A stretch of DNA of 64,000 nt from Holtiella tumoricola. Its GTDB lineage: Bacteria; Bacillota; Clostridia; Lachnospirales; Cellulosilyticaceae. The notes below the pieces were generated by a model. The model searched no databases. It saw only the letters and a program-made list of their open reading frames with translations, and was not told the DNA's origin. This document shows, in pieces, positions 15,693 to 24,252 of the stretch (position 1 is the stretch's first letter; each line of letters opens with the position of its first letter). The DNA is taken from NCBI RefSeq assembly GCF_027857615.1, contig NZ_JAQIFT010000048.1, forward strand, positions 1 to 64,000, in the 5' to 3' direction. The position numbers were made by a program, and so were the translations under genes.

Positions 15693-16223
15693 ATGGAAAA
15701 TTTAAATCCAATCGTAACAATTACTATGGACGATGGCAGTGTAATGAAAGCAGAACTTTATCCAGAAGTTGCACCTAACACTGTAAATAACTTTATTAGC
15801 TTAGTGCAAAAAGGATACTATGATGGTCTTACATTCCACCGTGTTATCCGTGGATTCATGATTCAAGGTGGTTGCCCACAAGGTACAGGTACAGGTGGTC
15901 CTGGCTACTGCATCAAAGGTGAATTCAGTGGAAATGGCTTTAAAAATGATTTAAAACATGCTAAAGGTGTTCTTTCTATGGCACGTGCAATGAGTCCTAA
16001 CTCAGCAGGTTCACAATTCTTCATTATGCATGAAAACTCACCACATTTAGATGGTCAATATGCAGCTTTTGGTAAAGTGATTGAAGGATTAGATGTTGTA
16101 GATTACATTGCTACAACAAAAACAAATCATATGGATAAACCACTTAGTCCAGTTGTCATTAAATCAATGACAGTAGATACACAAGGAAAAACATACGAAG
16201 CGCCTGAAAAAGTAGGTGAATAA
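15693..16223 (+). CDS. Cytosolic cyclophilin-type peptidyl-prolyl cis-trans isomerase
   Basis: 176 residues from ATG 15693 (AAAGGAAG upstream). Cyclophilin motifs: LYPEVAPNTVNNFISL, LTFHRVIRGFMIQGG with catalytic Arg, KGVLSMARAMSPNSAGSQFF, and LDGQYAAFGKVIEG. No signal peptide, so it acts in the cytoplasm. It accelerates proline isomerisation in folding proteins. A related, membrane-anchored cyclophilin is encoded at 18675. Confidence 0.93.
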   Translation: MENLNPIVTITMDDGSVMKAELYPEVAPNTVNNFISLVQKGYYDGLTFHRVIRGFMIQGGCPQGTGTGGPGYCIKGEFSGNGFKNDLKHAKGVLSMARAMSPNSAGSQFFIMHENSPHLDGQYAAFGKVIEGLDVVDYIATTKTNHMDKPLSPVVIKSMTVDTQGKTYEAPEKVGE

Positions 16224-16226
16224 TTA

Positions 16227-17150
16227 ATGTCATATATTGATTTGCACTGTGATACAGCAAGTCTTATTTATGCAAATAAGACTTCTCTTCTTCACAATGA
16301 CTATCATGTAGACATTCAAAAGATGAAAGCAAGCCACTATCTCGCACAGTGGTTTGCTTTCTTTATTGAAATGAAACCAGATAGTGAAGAAGATCTTTTT
16401 AGTTATTTCAAGAATATGTATGACTACTTCATAGAAGAAGTTAAGAAAAATGAAAAAGATATAAGTATAGCTAGAACCTATCAAGATTATTTACGCTGCA
16501 AAGAGGAGAAGAAGATTGCTGCCTTTTTATCTCTTGAAGAAGGAGAAGCAATTGCAGGTTTAGAAAATCCTATTGAAACATTGGTGAATATGGGGATTAC
16601 GTTAATGACTTTAACGTGGAACTATGAAAATCGCTTAGGTGCACCTCATTCTATTGATAAAGGGCTTACACAGAAGGGGCGTGACCTAATTAGTGGATTA
16701 AATGAGGTACCTATTTTGCTTGATATTTCTCATTTATCAGAAGCAGCTTTTAAAGATATAACTGAGCTTTACAAAAAGCCAATCATTGCCTCTCACTCTA
16801 ATGCAAGAGGTTACTATAATCATACGCGTAATGTGACTGATCAGGGGTTAGGCATTATTGCAAATAGTGGTGGAATAGTTGGAACCAACTTCTATAGCTA
16901 TTTCTTAAATAACTCAGATAATAGTAAGATAGACCATATGATTGCTAATATGGCATATATCTATAATCAAGTTGGAGAAGATGTATTAGCACTAGGAACA
17001 GATTTTGATGGAATAAGTTGCAATTTAGATGTATGTAACTGCGAAGAAATGGATAAACTTAAAAGTAGTATGACACGTTTATTTAGTTCACGTATCATTG
17101 ATAAAATCTGTTATGGCAATGCAGAGCGTGTAATCCGCGAGAACTTGTAA
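16227..17150 (+). CDS. M19 family (renal dipeptidase-like) dipeptidase
   Basis: 307 residues. Zinc motifs: IDLHCDTAS (His-x-Asp), LSLEEGEAI (Glu), DISHLSE and IIASHSNAR (two His), ALGTDFDGI (Asp). Residues about 230-300 carry the MIANMAYIYNQVGEDVLALG helix region. M19 enzymes cleave dipeptides, including D-residue-containing ones. Begins 3 bp after the cyclophilin stop with only a GTAGGTGA site inside that gene, so translational coupling is likely. Confidence 0.9.
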   Translation: MSYIDLHCDTASLIYANKTSLLHNDYHVDIQKMKASHYLAQWFAFFIEMKPDSEEDLFSYFKNMYDYFIEEVKKNEKDISIARTYQDYLRCKEEKKIAAFLSLEEGEAIAGLENPIETLVNMGITLMTLTWNYENRLGAPHSIDKGLTQKGRDLISGLNEVPILLDISHLSEAAFKDITELYKKPIIASHSNARGYYNHTRNVTDQGLGIIANSGGIVGTNFYSYFLNNSDNSKIDHMIANMAYIYNQVGEDVLALGTDFDGISCNLDVCNCEEMDKLKSSMTRLFSSRIIDKICYGNAERVIRENL

Positions 17151-17158
17151 AGTTTTAG

Positions 17159-17187
17159 TTGGAAAAATTTCACTCTAATGCTATAAT
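17159..17187 (+). promoter_or_regulatory. Sigma-A promoter of the His/Cys-rich DUF1292 gene
   Basis: TTGGAA (17159-17164), 17-nt spacer, TATAAT (17182-17187). Confidence 0.7.
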
Positions 17188-17227
17188 GGGACTATAGTTC
17201 TTTTAAACAAGAAGGGAGACTAGTACA

Positions 17228-17584
17228 ATGGAAGAAAACAAAACATGTGGATGTTCACACGATGAAGGATGCTGTGGAGGCGGACACGATCACGCTCATG
17301 AAGGATGCGGTTGTGGCGGACACGAAGAACCAGTAATCTACGTAACATTCGAAGATGAAAACAAAGAAGTTGCATGTGACGTATTAGGTATTTTCGAAGT
17401 TGACGATATTGAATATATTGCTTTAGCACCACAAGATGAAGAAGAAGTTCTTATCTACCGTTATTCAGAAGATGGAGAAGACATCAAATTAGATGAAATT
17501 ACATCAGACGAAGAATACGAAAAAGTAGCTGGTGAATTCGACGATTTATTCTTCGGTGACTTAGAAGACGAAACACAAGAATAA
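17228..17584 (+). CDS. DUF1292 protein with His/Cys-rich N-terminal extension
   Basis: 118 residues. Residues about 1-38 are a metal-binding-like tract (TCGCSHDEGCCGGGHDHAHE, then GCGCGGHEEP) with about eight Cys and seven His, absent from the 81-residue DUF1292 protein at 5766. The rest is the acidic DUF1292 domain (VTFEDENKEVACDVLGIFEV, YIALAPQDEEEVLIYR, DEEYEKVAGEFDDLFF). Function unknown; zinc or nickel storage or sensing is a guess from composition. It stands alone between its own promoter and terminator, and its codon choice suggests strong expression. Confidence 0.85.
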   Translation: MEENKTCGCSHDEGCCGGGHDHAHEGCGCGGHEEPVIYVTFEDENKEVACDVLGIFEVDDIEYIALAPQDEEEVLIYRYSEDGEDIKLDEITSDEEYEKVAGEFDDLFFGDLEDETQE

Positions 17585-17591
17585 TACACAT

Positions 17592-17623
17592 AAAAACAGG
17601 ATGATACGTCATCCTGTTTTTTT
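17592..17623. terminator. Rho-independent terminator
   Basis: AAAAACAGGATGA pairs with TCATCCTGTTTTT around TACG, followed by more T. Confidence 0.85.
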
Positions 17624-17649
17624 ACGTCTACATTGTACATACTAATATT

Positions 17650-18621
17650 ATGATGAACCGAAAAAATATAAAAAATAAACTTCAGACCATTTTAGATAGA
17701 CCAGGGGTTTATAAAATGCTTGACGAAAAGGGGAATATCTTGTATATTGGGAAATCTATTGCCCTTAAAAAGCGAATAAACTCTTATTTAGCCAAAGAAA
17801 TTAAAAGAAATAATAAAATTAAGCAGATGCTTGCATGGCTATGGGATGTAGAAGTATTTTATACAGATACAGAACTAGATGCTTTGCTTTTAGAATGTAA
17901 ATGGATTAAAGCATATCGCCCATTGTACAATACAGCACTGATGCAGACCGAGCGATATGGGTATCTTATATTAGAAGATGGGCCTCATTATAGATTGAGA
18001 TGGAGCAGAACAAAACCAGATACAGCGCTACGTATTATTGGACCACTTACCCATCCCAGTTTAAGTAGGCAAGCAGAGGAATTCTTTAAAAGCCAATACC
18101 CTTTTATGGATTGCAAAATACAAGAAGAGGCATGTGCGAAAGTTGTTTTTAATAAGTGTCAAGGCTATTGCAAAGAAGCAGAGCGGAAGAAACGCATAGA
18201 GTTTATCCATGAGTTACTTAGTCCCGGAAGTTCTTTGCCAAGTATGCTTATGAAGCAAATTGAAACCTATTCTGAAAAGTGGGAATTTGAAAAGGCACAG
18301 CAGTTTTATGGTTACTTAAAATCTATAAATTATATTCGTGGTATAGAGCAAATGACGAATAAACTATGTTCGCAAAATGTCATAGGGAGACTCCCTATTG
18401 AAGGCACACTATTTTATAAGTATTACTTAATTATAAATGGAAGTATTCTCTATACAAAAGTAGGTATGCTTTATGAAGAAAATGAGATTATTCAAGCTTT
18501 AAGAGCCTATAAGAACAGTCAACAAGAAAAAGAAATTTTTAATATTCATAAAGAAAATATTGATGAAATCAAGATTCTTTATAGCTTTATAGAACGAAAA
18601 ATGCATCGCATAGAAGTATAA
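17650..18621 (+). CDS. GIY-YIG nuclease, UvrC N-terminal-half protein (Cho-like)
   Basis: 323 residues, about half of a UvrC. Residues about 15-95 are the GIY-YIG domain: RPGVYKMLDEKGNILYIGKS with the two catalytic Tyr, LKKRINSYL, and ELDALLLECKWIKAYRPLYN with the metal Glu. A UVR-like helical hairpin follows near 195-230 (IETYSEKWEFEKAQQFY). The RNase H-like 5' nuclease and HhH domains are missing. E. coli Cho has this layout and makes a 3' incision at damaged DNA with UvrAB. Ribosome binding site is weak. It may equally be a divergent repair protein independent of UvrB. Confidence 0.8.
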   Translation: MMNRKNIKNKLQTILDRPGVYKMLDEKGNILYIGKSIALKKRINSYLAKEIKRNNKIKQMLAWLWDVEVFYTDTELDALLLECKWIKAYRPLYNTALMQTERYGYLILEDGPHYRLRWSRTKPDTALRIIGPLTHPSLSRQAEEFFKSQYPFMDCKIQEEACAKVVFNKCQGYCKEAERKKRIEFIHELLSPGSSLPSMLMKQIETYSEKWEFEKAQQFYGYLKSINYIRGIEQMTNKLCSQNVIGRLPIEGTLFYKYYLIINGSILYTKVGMLYEENEIIQALRAYKNSQQEKEIFNIHKENIDEIKILYSFIERKMHRIEV

Positions 18622-18674
18622 AAATTCAAACAATCTCCAATACTATAACAAAATACAGATGAAAGAGGATTGAA

Positions 18675-19316
18675 GTGAAGAAGATAGTATTTTGTTTAAG
18701 TATTGTGTGTATATGTTTAACGTTATTTATTATGAATCGTACAATAGAGGTTAGTAGTTCTAATGTGGAAGAACACCCTATTGTAACTATATATTTAAGT
18801 AATAATACTCAGTTTAAAGTTGAATTGTACCCAGAGGAAGCACCGAATACAGTCAATAACTTTATTTATTTGGCATTATCTGATTATTATATTGGCACTC
18901 AAGTCAATCGTGTGATCCCAGATTATCTTATTCAAATAGGTGATCCTATTGGGAATGGAAAAGGATTTCCTGGGTACTATATAAAAAGTGAGTGTAAGTA
19001 CAATGGGGTAAATAATCGTTTAAAGCATAAACGTGGTACATTATCTATGGCAAGAGGACGTAACTTTAACACAGAGGGTAGCCAATTTTTTGTTTTATTA
19101 GAAGATGATTGGCAATTGGATGGTAAGTTTGCAGCGTTTGGTCGCGTATTAGAAGGTATGGAGCAACTAGATACGTTACAAGACAAAGGCGTATCTGGTG
19201 AGTATTCACTTATAGAGCCTGTATACATTGAAAATATTGAAGTTCAAAATTATGAAGCGTGTTATAATCCACCAGAGATTTTAACCGTTCAAGAAGTTAT
19301 GGCTCAAAATGACTAA
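18675..19316 (+). CDS. Membrane-anchored or secreted cyclophilin-type peptidyl-prolyl isomerase
   Basis: 213 residues starting GTG 18675 with GAGGA upstream. Residues 1-25 are a signal anchor (MKKIVFCLSIVCICLTLFIM). The cyclophilin domain keeps LYPEEAPNTVNNFIYL, NRVIPDYLIQIGDP, RGTLSMARG, SQFFVLLED and LDGKFAAFGRVLEG, but the usual FHRV is QVNRV: the Arg is kept and the Phe-His lost. It should fold exported proteins at the membrane surface. It overlaps the next gene by 8 bp. Confidence 0.88.
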   Translation: MKKIVFCLSIVCICLTLFIMNRTIEVSSSNVEEHPIVTIYLSNNTQFKVELYPEEAPNTVNNFIYLALSDYYIGTQVNRVIPDYLIQIGDPIGNGKGFPGYYIKSECKYNGVNNRLKHKRGTLSMARGRNFNTEGSQFFVLLEDDWQLDGKFAAFGRVLEGMEQLDTLQDKGVSGEYSLIEPVYIENIEVQNYEACYNPPEILTVQEVMAQND

Positions 19317-19953
19317 ATTTCAACATGTCCTTAAATGGTGTCTTTCTCCAACCTTATTTTTTAGTGAGCGCTACAAACAAAAGGCCATTCATCAGCAAGA
19401 TAGGGGAAGGCGTGTAAGACGTCTCAATAAAACCTATTTTGGCATTTCCATCGTTATGTTACTCTTACTGATTGCTGAAAATGGATGGCTAAACTATACA
19501 GGAATAAAAAAAGTATTTTTGATTATCATACCTTTATGGTCACTCTCAAGAGTCAATGAAATTTTTATGGCATTTATTAAAGATGTTTTTGATAAGCTTA
19601 TCCCTTCTAAACGTCAAAAGAATGGTTTAGAGTATCATGAGAGGGTGAGTATGGCATTTAGAAGTTTTATTGAGCTAACCATTCAATATGCTATTTTATA
19701 CTTTTTACTCGATACACATTATCTAGAATATAGACTAACAAGTGGCTTATTTAATCAACCATTAAAAAGCCCTTTTACAGCGCTTTACTTAAGTTTGATT
19801 ACAATAGCTTCTGTTGGATATGGCGATTATGTCCCCGTACATCCTTTGGCTAGGGGCTTAATTATGTATGAAATTATAACAGGATTTTTACTTATAGCTG
19901 TATGCTTTACAGTTTATGTAAGTTTAGATCTAGATGAAAAAGAGGCGCCTTAG
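19309..19953 (+). CDS. Potassium channel family protein (two-pore-helix type)
   Basis: 214 residues. Hydrophobic segments near 43-58, 64-86 and 115-132 precede a pore loop carrying the selectivity filter TIASVGYGDYVP (about residues 160-171), then a last membrane helix (IITGFLLIAVCFTVYVSL). The filter matches K+ channels of the Ion_trans_2 group. No cytoplasmic RCK/TrkA domain is present, so gating is unclear. Overlaps the upstream cyclophilin gene by 8 bp, so the two are probably cotranscribed. Confidence 0.85.
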   Translation: MTKFQHVLKWCLSPTLFFSERYKQKAIHQQDRGRRVRRLNKTYFGISIVMLLLLIAENGWLNYTGIKKVFLIIIPLWSLSRVNEIFMAFIKDVFDKLIPSKRQKNGLEYHERVSMAFRSFIELTIQYAILYFLLDTHYLEYRLTSGLFNQPLKSPFTALYLSLITIASVGYGDYVPVHPLARGLIMYEIITGFLLIAVCFTVYVSLDLDEKEAP

Positions 19954-19965
19954 CCTCTTTTTTTA
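19935..19965. terminator. Rho-independent terminator
   Basis: AAAAAGAGGC pairs with GCCTCTTTTT around GCCTTA-type loop sequence, ending in a T-run; it overlaps the end of the channel gene. Confidence 0.8.
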
Positions 19966-20045
19966 TCCGGTAGAATATGTAGATAGAACAAGTGTTTGAT
20001 GTGGTAAAATCGTAACTATAGCTACTTTTTTATCGGGAGCAAAAC

Positions 20046-20074
20046 TTGACAAGATTTAAAGCATATTTTACAGT
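20046..20074 (+). promoter_or_regulatory. Sigma-A promoter of the topoisomerase operon
   Basis: TTGACA (20046-20051), 17 nt, TACAGT (20069-20074), 35 bp before the start codon. Confidence 0.65.
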
Positions 20075-20108
20075 ATTAAAATGAGAATAATTGTGCAGGT
20101 GATAAAAT

Positions 20109-22076
20109 ATGAAAAAAGATAATTATGGAAATCAAAGTATTTCCTCACTGAAAGGTGCAGACAGAGTTAGATTGCGTCCGTCCGTTATATTTGGTTCTGA
20201 CGGGATTGAAGGATGTCAGCATTCCGTATTTGAGATTTTATCCAATGCGATTGACGAAGCAAAAGAGGGATATGGCAATGTGATTGATGTGACACTTTGC
20301 AAAGATCACTCTATTATCATACAAGACTATGGCCGTGGTATGCCTCTTGATTACAATGAGAAGGAAGGCCGTTACAACTGGGATCTTATTTTTTGCGAGC
20401 TTTATGCAGGGGGGAAATACAACAATAACGAGGGTCAAAATTATGAATTTAGTTTAGGCCTCAATGGTCTTGGGGCATGTGCAACACAGTACAGTTCTGA
20501 GTTCATGGACGTAGAAGTACATGTAGATGGCTATGCTTATGAACTTCACTTTGAGAAGGGTGAAAATATAGGGGGACTTCGCAAACAAAAAGCCAACTAT
20601 AAAACAACAGGAACACGTATTCACTGGAAACCGGATAAAGATGTTTTTGCAGATATTCATATTAGTAGTGAGTACTTCCATAATGTTTTAAAAAGACAAG
20701 CGATTGTCAATCAAGGAATTACTTTTAATTTTGATGATCAAATTAGAGAAGAAAAGAGTACCTATGTTTATCCAGATGGTATTTTAGGTTATGTTAAAGA
20801 AGTAGCAGATGGTAAGCAATTTACAGAAATGGTTCTTGTTAAGCAAGAAACAAGAGGACAAGACAGTCCAGACAGACCAGAGTATCGTGTGAAGTTTGAA
20901 ATAGCCTTTACATTTTGTAATGAAGCAACCTTACTTGAATACTATCACAACTCTAGTTACTTAGAATATGGTGGTGCACCAGACAAAGCAATCAAAAATG
21001 CTTTTGTCTACAGTATCGATCAATATTTAAAAAATGAAAATCTTTATAACAAAGATGAGAAGAAGATTACTTTTGTAGATATTCAAGATAGTTTAATCTT
21101 AATTACAAATTCTTTTTCAACCATTACCAGCTATGAGAACCAAACCAAAAAAGCAATTACTAATAAATTTATTCAAGAAGCAATGCAAGACTTCTTAAAA
21201 GATTATTTAGCCATTTACTTTATTGAAAACAAAGACGAAGCAACACGTATAGCTAAGCAAGTCTTAGTTAATAAACGTAGTCGTGAAAAAGCAGAACGTA
21301 CGCGCATTAATGTGCGTAAACAATTAGGTGGGACAATTGATATTACAAATCGTATTAAAAAGTTTGTAGACTGTCGTACAAAAGATGTGACAAAACGTGA
21401 ACTTTACATCGTAGAAGGTGATTCAGCTCTTGGTTCATGTAAACTTGGAAGAAATGCAGAATTTCAAGGGATTATGGCTGTAAGAGGGAAAATTCTTAAC
21501 TGCTTAAAATCCGACTATGACAAAATCTTTAAAAGTGATATCATTATTGATCTTTTAAAAGTTTTAGGTTGTGGAGTAGAAATTACAAGCAAACATAATA
21601 AAGAATTGCATACTTTTGAGTTAGATAATTTAAGATGGCAAAAAGTCGTAATCTGTACAGATGCCGACGTGGACGGATTCCAAATTCGTACACTTATCTT
21701 GGCGATGCTTTATGCCCTTGTACCAACACTCATTAAAGAGGGAAAAGTATTTATTGCAGAGACACCATTGTATGAAATCAATACAAAAGATAAAACATAC
21801 TTTGCGTATTCTGATTATGAAAAAGTACAAATCCTAGATAAAATTAAGTCTAAATATACCATTCAACGTTCAAAAGGACTAGGTGAAAATGATCCTGAGA
21901 TGATGTGGGAAACAACTATGAATCCTGAATCAAGAAGACTGATTCAAGTCATGCCAGAAGATGCTGAGCGTACACAAGAAGTCTTTGAAAGATTGCTCGG
22001 TGATAACTTAGCTGCAAGAAAGGCCTTTATTGCAGAAGTAGGGCACGAATATTTAGATCAATTGGATATGAGTTAA
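20109..22076 (+). CDS. Type IIA DNA topoisomerase subunit B (ParE/GyrB-like)
   Basis: 655 residues. GHKL ATPase: FEILSNAIDEAKEG (Glu and Asn of motif N), IIIQDYGRGMPLD, LYAGGKYNN, LNGLGACATQ; transducer domain in the middle; TOPRIM domain with YIVEGDSALGSCKLGR and CTDADVDGFQIRTLIL (DxD). The C-terminus has KGLGENDPEMMWETTMNPE, like QRFKGLGEM in gyrase/topo IV. It forms an A2B2 enzyme with the next gene product, 13 bp downstream. Divergence from canonical GyrB and absence of recF/dnaN context suggest a topo IV-like second enzyme. Confidence 0.88.
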   Translation: MKKDNYGNQSISSLKGADRVRLRPSVIFGSDGIEGCQHSVFEILSNAIDEAKEGYGNVIDVTLCKDHSIIIQDYGRGMPLDYNEKEGRYNWDLIFCELYAGGKYNNNEGQNYEFSLGLNGLGACATQYSSEFMDVEVHVDGYAYELHFEKGENIGGLRKQKANYKTTGTRIHWKPDKDVFADIHISSEYFHNVLKRQAIVNQGITFNFDDQIREEKSTYVYPDGILGYVKEVADGKQFTEMVLVKQETRGQDSPDRPEYRVKFEIAFTFCNEATLLEYYHNSSYLEYGGAPDKAIKNAFVYSIDQYLKNENLYNKDEKKITFVDIQDSLILITNSFSTITSYENQTKKAITNKFIQEAMQDFLKDYLAIYFIENKDEATRIAKQVLVNKRSREKAERTRINVRKQLGGTIDITNRIKKFVDCRTKDVTKRELYIVEGDSALGSCKLGRNAEFQGIMAVRGKILNCLKSDYDKIFKSDIIIDLLKVLGCGVEITSKHNKELHTFELDNLRWQKVVICTDADVDGFQIRTLILAMLYALVPTLIKEGKVFIAETPLYEINTKDKTYFAYSDYEKVQILDKIKSKYTIQRSKGLGENDPEMMWETTMNPESRRLIQVMPEDAERTQEVFERLLGDNLAARKAFIAEVGHEYLDQLDMS

Positions 22077-22089
22077 GAAGGGAGGGTCT

Positions 22090-24225
22090 ATGATGGATGA
22101 AAAGATTATTAAGCAGAATATATCTGAGACGTTAGAGTCTAACTATATGCCTTATGCCATGAGTGTTATTGTCTCACGTGCCCTGCCTGAAATTGATGGA
22201 TTTAAACCATCTCATCGTAAGTTACTCTATACGATGTATAAAATGTCATTGCTAAAATCAGCAAGGACAAAGTCAGCCAATATTGTAGGGCAAACAATGA
22301 AGCTTAACCCTCATGGAGATTCTGCTATTTATGAGACGATGGTACGTTTAACAAAAGGGTATGCAGCACTGAATACCCCATTTGTAGATTCAAAAGGAAA
22401 CTTTGGTAAGGTTTATTCACGTGATATGGCTTATGCGGCTTCACGTTATACAGAAGCAAAATTAAGTGATATTTGTGAAGAACTGTTTAGAGATATTGAA
22501 GAAAACTCAGTTGTCTTTGTAGACAACTATGATGGTAAGATGAAAGAACCAACACTTTTACCTGTAACTTTTCCTAATATTTTAGTCAATCCAAATCAGG
22601 GGATTGCAGTAGGGATGGCAAGCAATATTTGTAGTTTCAACTTAGAAGAGGTATGTGATGCAACGATTGCTTATCTTAAAGATCAAGATATAGATATTGC
22701 AGATTACATTTTAGCACCAGACTTTTCAACAGGTGGAGAAATTTTCTATAACAAAGAAGATATGCGCCATATTTTAAATAGTGGACGCGGTTCTTTTAGA
22801 ATGCGTGGGAAATATCAATATGTTAAAAAGGAAAATTGTATTGAGATTACAGAGATTCCTTATACAACAACAGTAGAAGCTATTATCGATAAAATTGAAG
22901 AAGCTGTTAAAGTGGGTAAAATCAAAGAGGTTTCGGATGTACGTGATGAAACGGACTTATCAGGTCTTAAGCTGACTGTAGACTTAAAACGTTCAGCAGA
23001 CCCAAGTATAGTTATGCAAAAACTCTTTAAGCTTACAACATTAGAAGATTCATTTAGTTGCAACTTTAATGTTCTTATTGATGGTGCACCAAAAGTACTA
23101 GGTGTTAAAAGTATTATTGAAGAATGGGTAAGATTTAGAAAGGATTGTCTCATTCGTAAGTTTACCTTTAATATTGAGAAGATGCAAAAGAGACATCATC
23201 TCTTATTAGGTCTTAAACAAATCTTATTTGATATTGATAAAGCAATTGAAATTATTAGGCATACAGAAAAAGAAAATCAAGTTATTCCAAACTTGATGCG
23301 CGCTTTTGATTTAACAGAGCTTCAAGCAGAGTTTGTAGCAGAAATCAAATTACGCCACTTAAATAAACAATATATTTTAAATACCTTACAAGATGTTGAT
23401 AAATTAGAGCAAGAAATTGCACGTTTATCTGAGATTATTGAAAGTGATAAAAAACTTAAAAAAGTTATTAGTGACGAACTTAAACAAACTAAGAAAAAAT
23501 ACAGTGCACCAAGACGTACAACGCTTATTGAGCCTAATAAAGAAGAAGCCTTACCAAGTGATGCACTCATTGAAGACTACAACTTAAAAATCTTCTTTAC
23601 AGAACATCAATATTTGAAAAAAATCTCATTAGCTTCTTTACGTAGTAGTGGTGAACAAAAAATGAAGGATAACGATACAATTATCCAAGAAGTTGAAACA
23701 GCCAATAAGAGTGAGCTTTTATTCTTTACGAATAAGTGTAATGTGTATAAAATAAAAACGTATGAAATCGAAGATTGTAAAGCCAGCCAGTTTGGTGTAT
23801 ACTTACCTAATATTTTAGATTTAGAACCAGATGAAACGATTATGTATGTGCATCCAACCTTAGATTATACAGGATCTATTTTATTTGGATTTGAAACAGG
23901 CAAGATTGCACGTGTACCTTTAAATGTTTATGAGACAAAGACAAACCGTAAAAAACTTGTGAAAGCTTATTATGGTAAGAGTGCATGTGTAGGTATGTGC
24001 GTGATTGGCGAAGAAGCCTTTATAAAATGTGTTAGAACAGATGGACGTTCAGCTATTGTTCCAACAACATTGATTGAAGAAAAGGCAAAACGTGATACAC
24101 CGGGGATTCAAGCAATTACAATTACAAAGAAACATACAATGGCAAGTCTGACATGCCTAAATGAAGGCACTGAAGAAATAGAAAAATTAGCAGCTAGTTC
24201 GTTGCCAGCTCAAGCGAAACTATAG
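22090..24225 (+). CDS. Type IIA DNA topoisomerase subunit A (ParC/GyrA-like)
   Basis: 711 residues, shorter than typical GyrA (about 820). Breakage-reunion domain: YAMSVIVSRALPEIDGFKPS, quinolone-region NPHGDSAIYETMVRL (Ser and Glu at the two drug-contact positions, as in quinolone-sensitive ParC), and YAASRYTEAKLSD with the active-site Tyr. The coiled coil around 410-480 is followed by a reduced C-terminal beta-pinwheel (NKCNVYKIKTYEIEDC) in which I find no GyrA box. So it should relax and decatenate rather than introduce negative supercoils. Cotranscribed with the B subunit. Confidence 0.88.
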   Translation: MMDEKIIKQNISETLESNYMPYAMSVIVSRALPEIDGFKPSHRKLLYTMYKMSLLKSARTKSANIVGQTMKLNPHGDSAIYETMVRLTKGYAALNTPFVDSKGNFGKVYSRDMAYAASRYTEAKLSDICEELFRDIEENSVVFVDNYDGKMKEPTLLPVTFPNILVNPNQGIAVGMASNICSFNLEEVCDATIAYLKDQDIDIADYILAPDFSTGGEIFYNKEDMRHILNSGRGSFRMRGKYQYVKKENCIEITEIPYTTTVEAIIDKIEEAVKVGKIKEVSDVRDETDLSGLKLTVDLKRSADPSIVMQKLFKLTTLEDSFSCNFNVLIDGAPKVLGVKSIIEEWVRFRKDCLIRKFTFNIEKMQKRHHLLLGLKQILFDIDKAIEIIRHTEKENQVIPNLMRAFDLTELQAEFVAEIKLRHLNKQYILNTLQDVDKLEQEIARLSEIIESDKKLKKVISDELKQTKKKYSAPRRTTLIEPNKEEALPSDALIEDYNLKIFFTEHQYLKKISLASLRSSGEQKMKDNDTIIQEVETANKSELLFFTNKCNVYKIKTYEIEDCKASQFGVYLPNILDLEPDETIMYVHPTLDYTGSILFGFETGKIARVPLNVYETKTNRKKLVKAYYGKSACVGMCVIGEEAFIKCVRTDGRSAIVPTTLIEEKAKRDTPGIQAITITKKHTMASLTCLNEGTEEIEKLAASSLPAQAKL

Positions 24226-24252
24226 ATAGGCAGGAAGTAGCGGGAGGAAATT

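Noticed and set aside
20046..24225. Calling the topoisomerase genes gyrB-gyrA
   Set aside because: Lack of a GyrA box, short C-terminal domain and no recF neighbour favour a topo IV-like pair, so no symbol was assigned.
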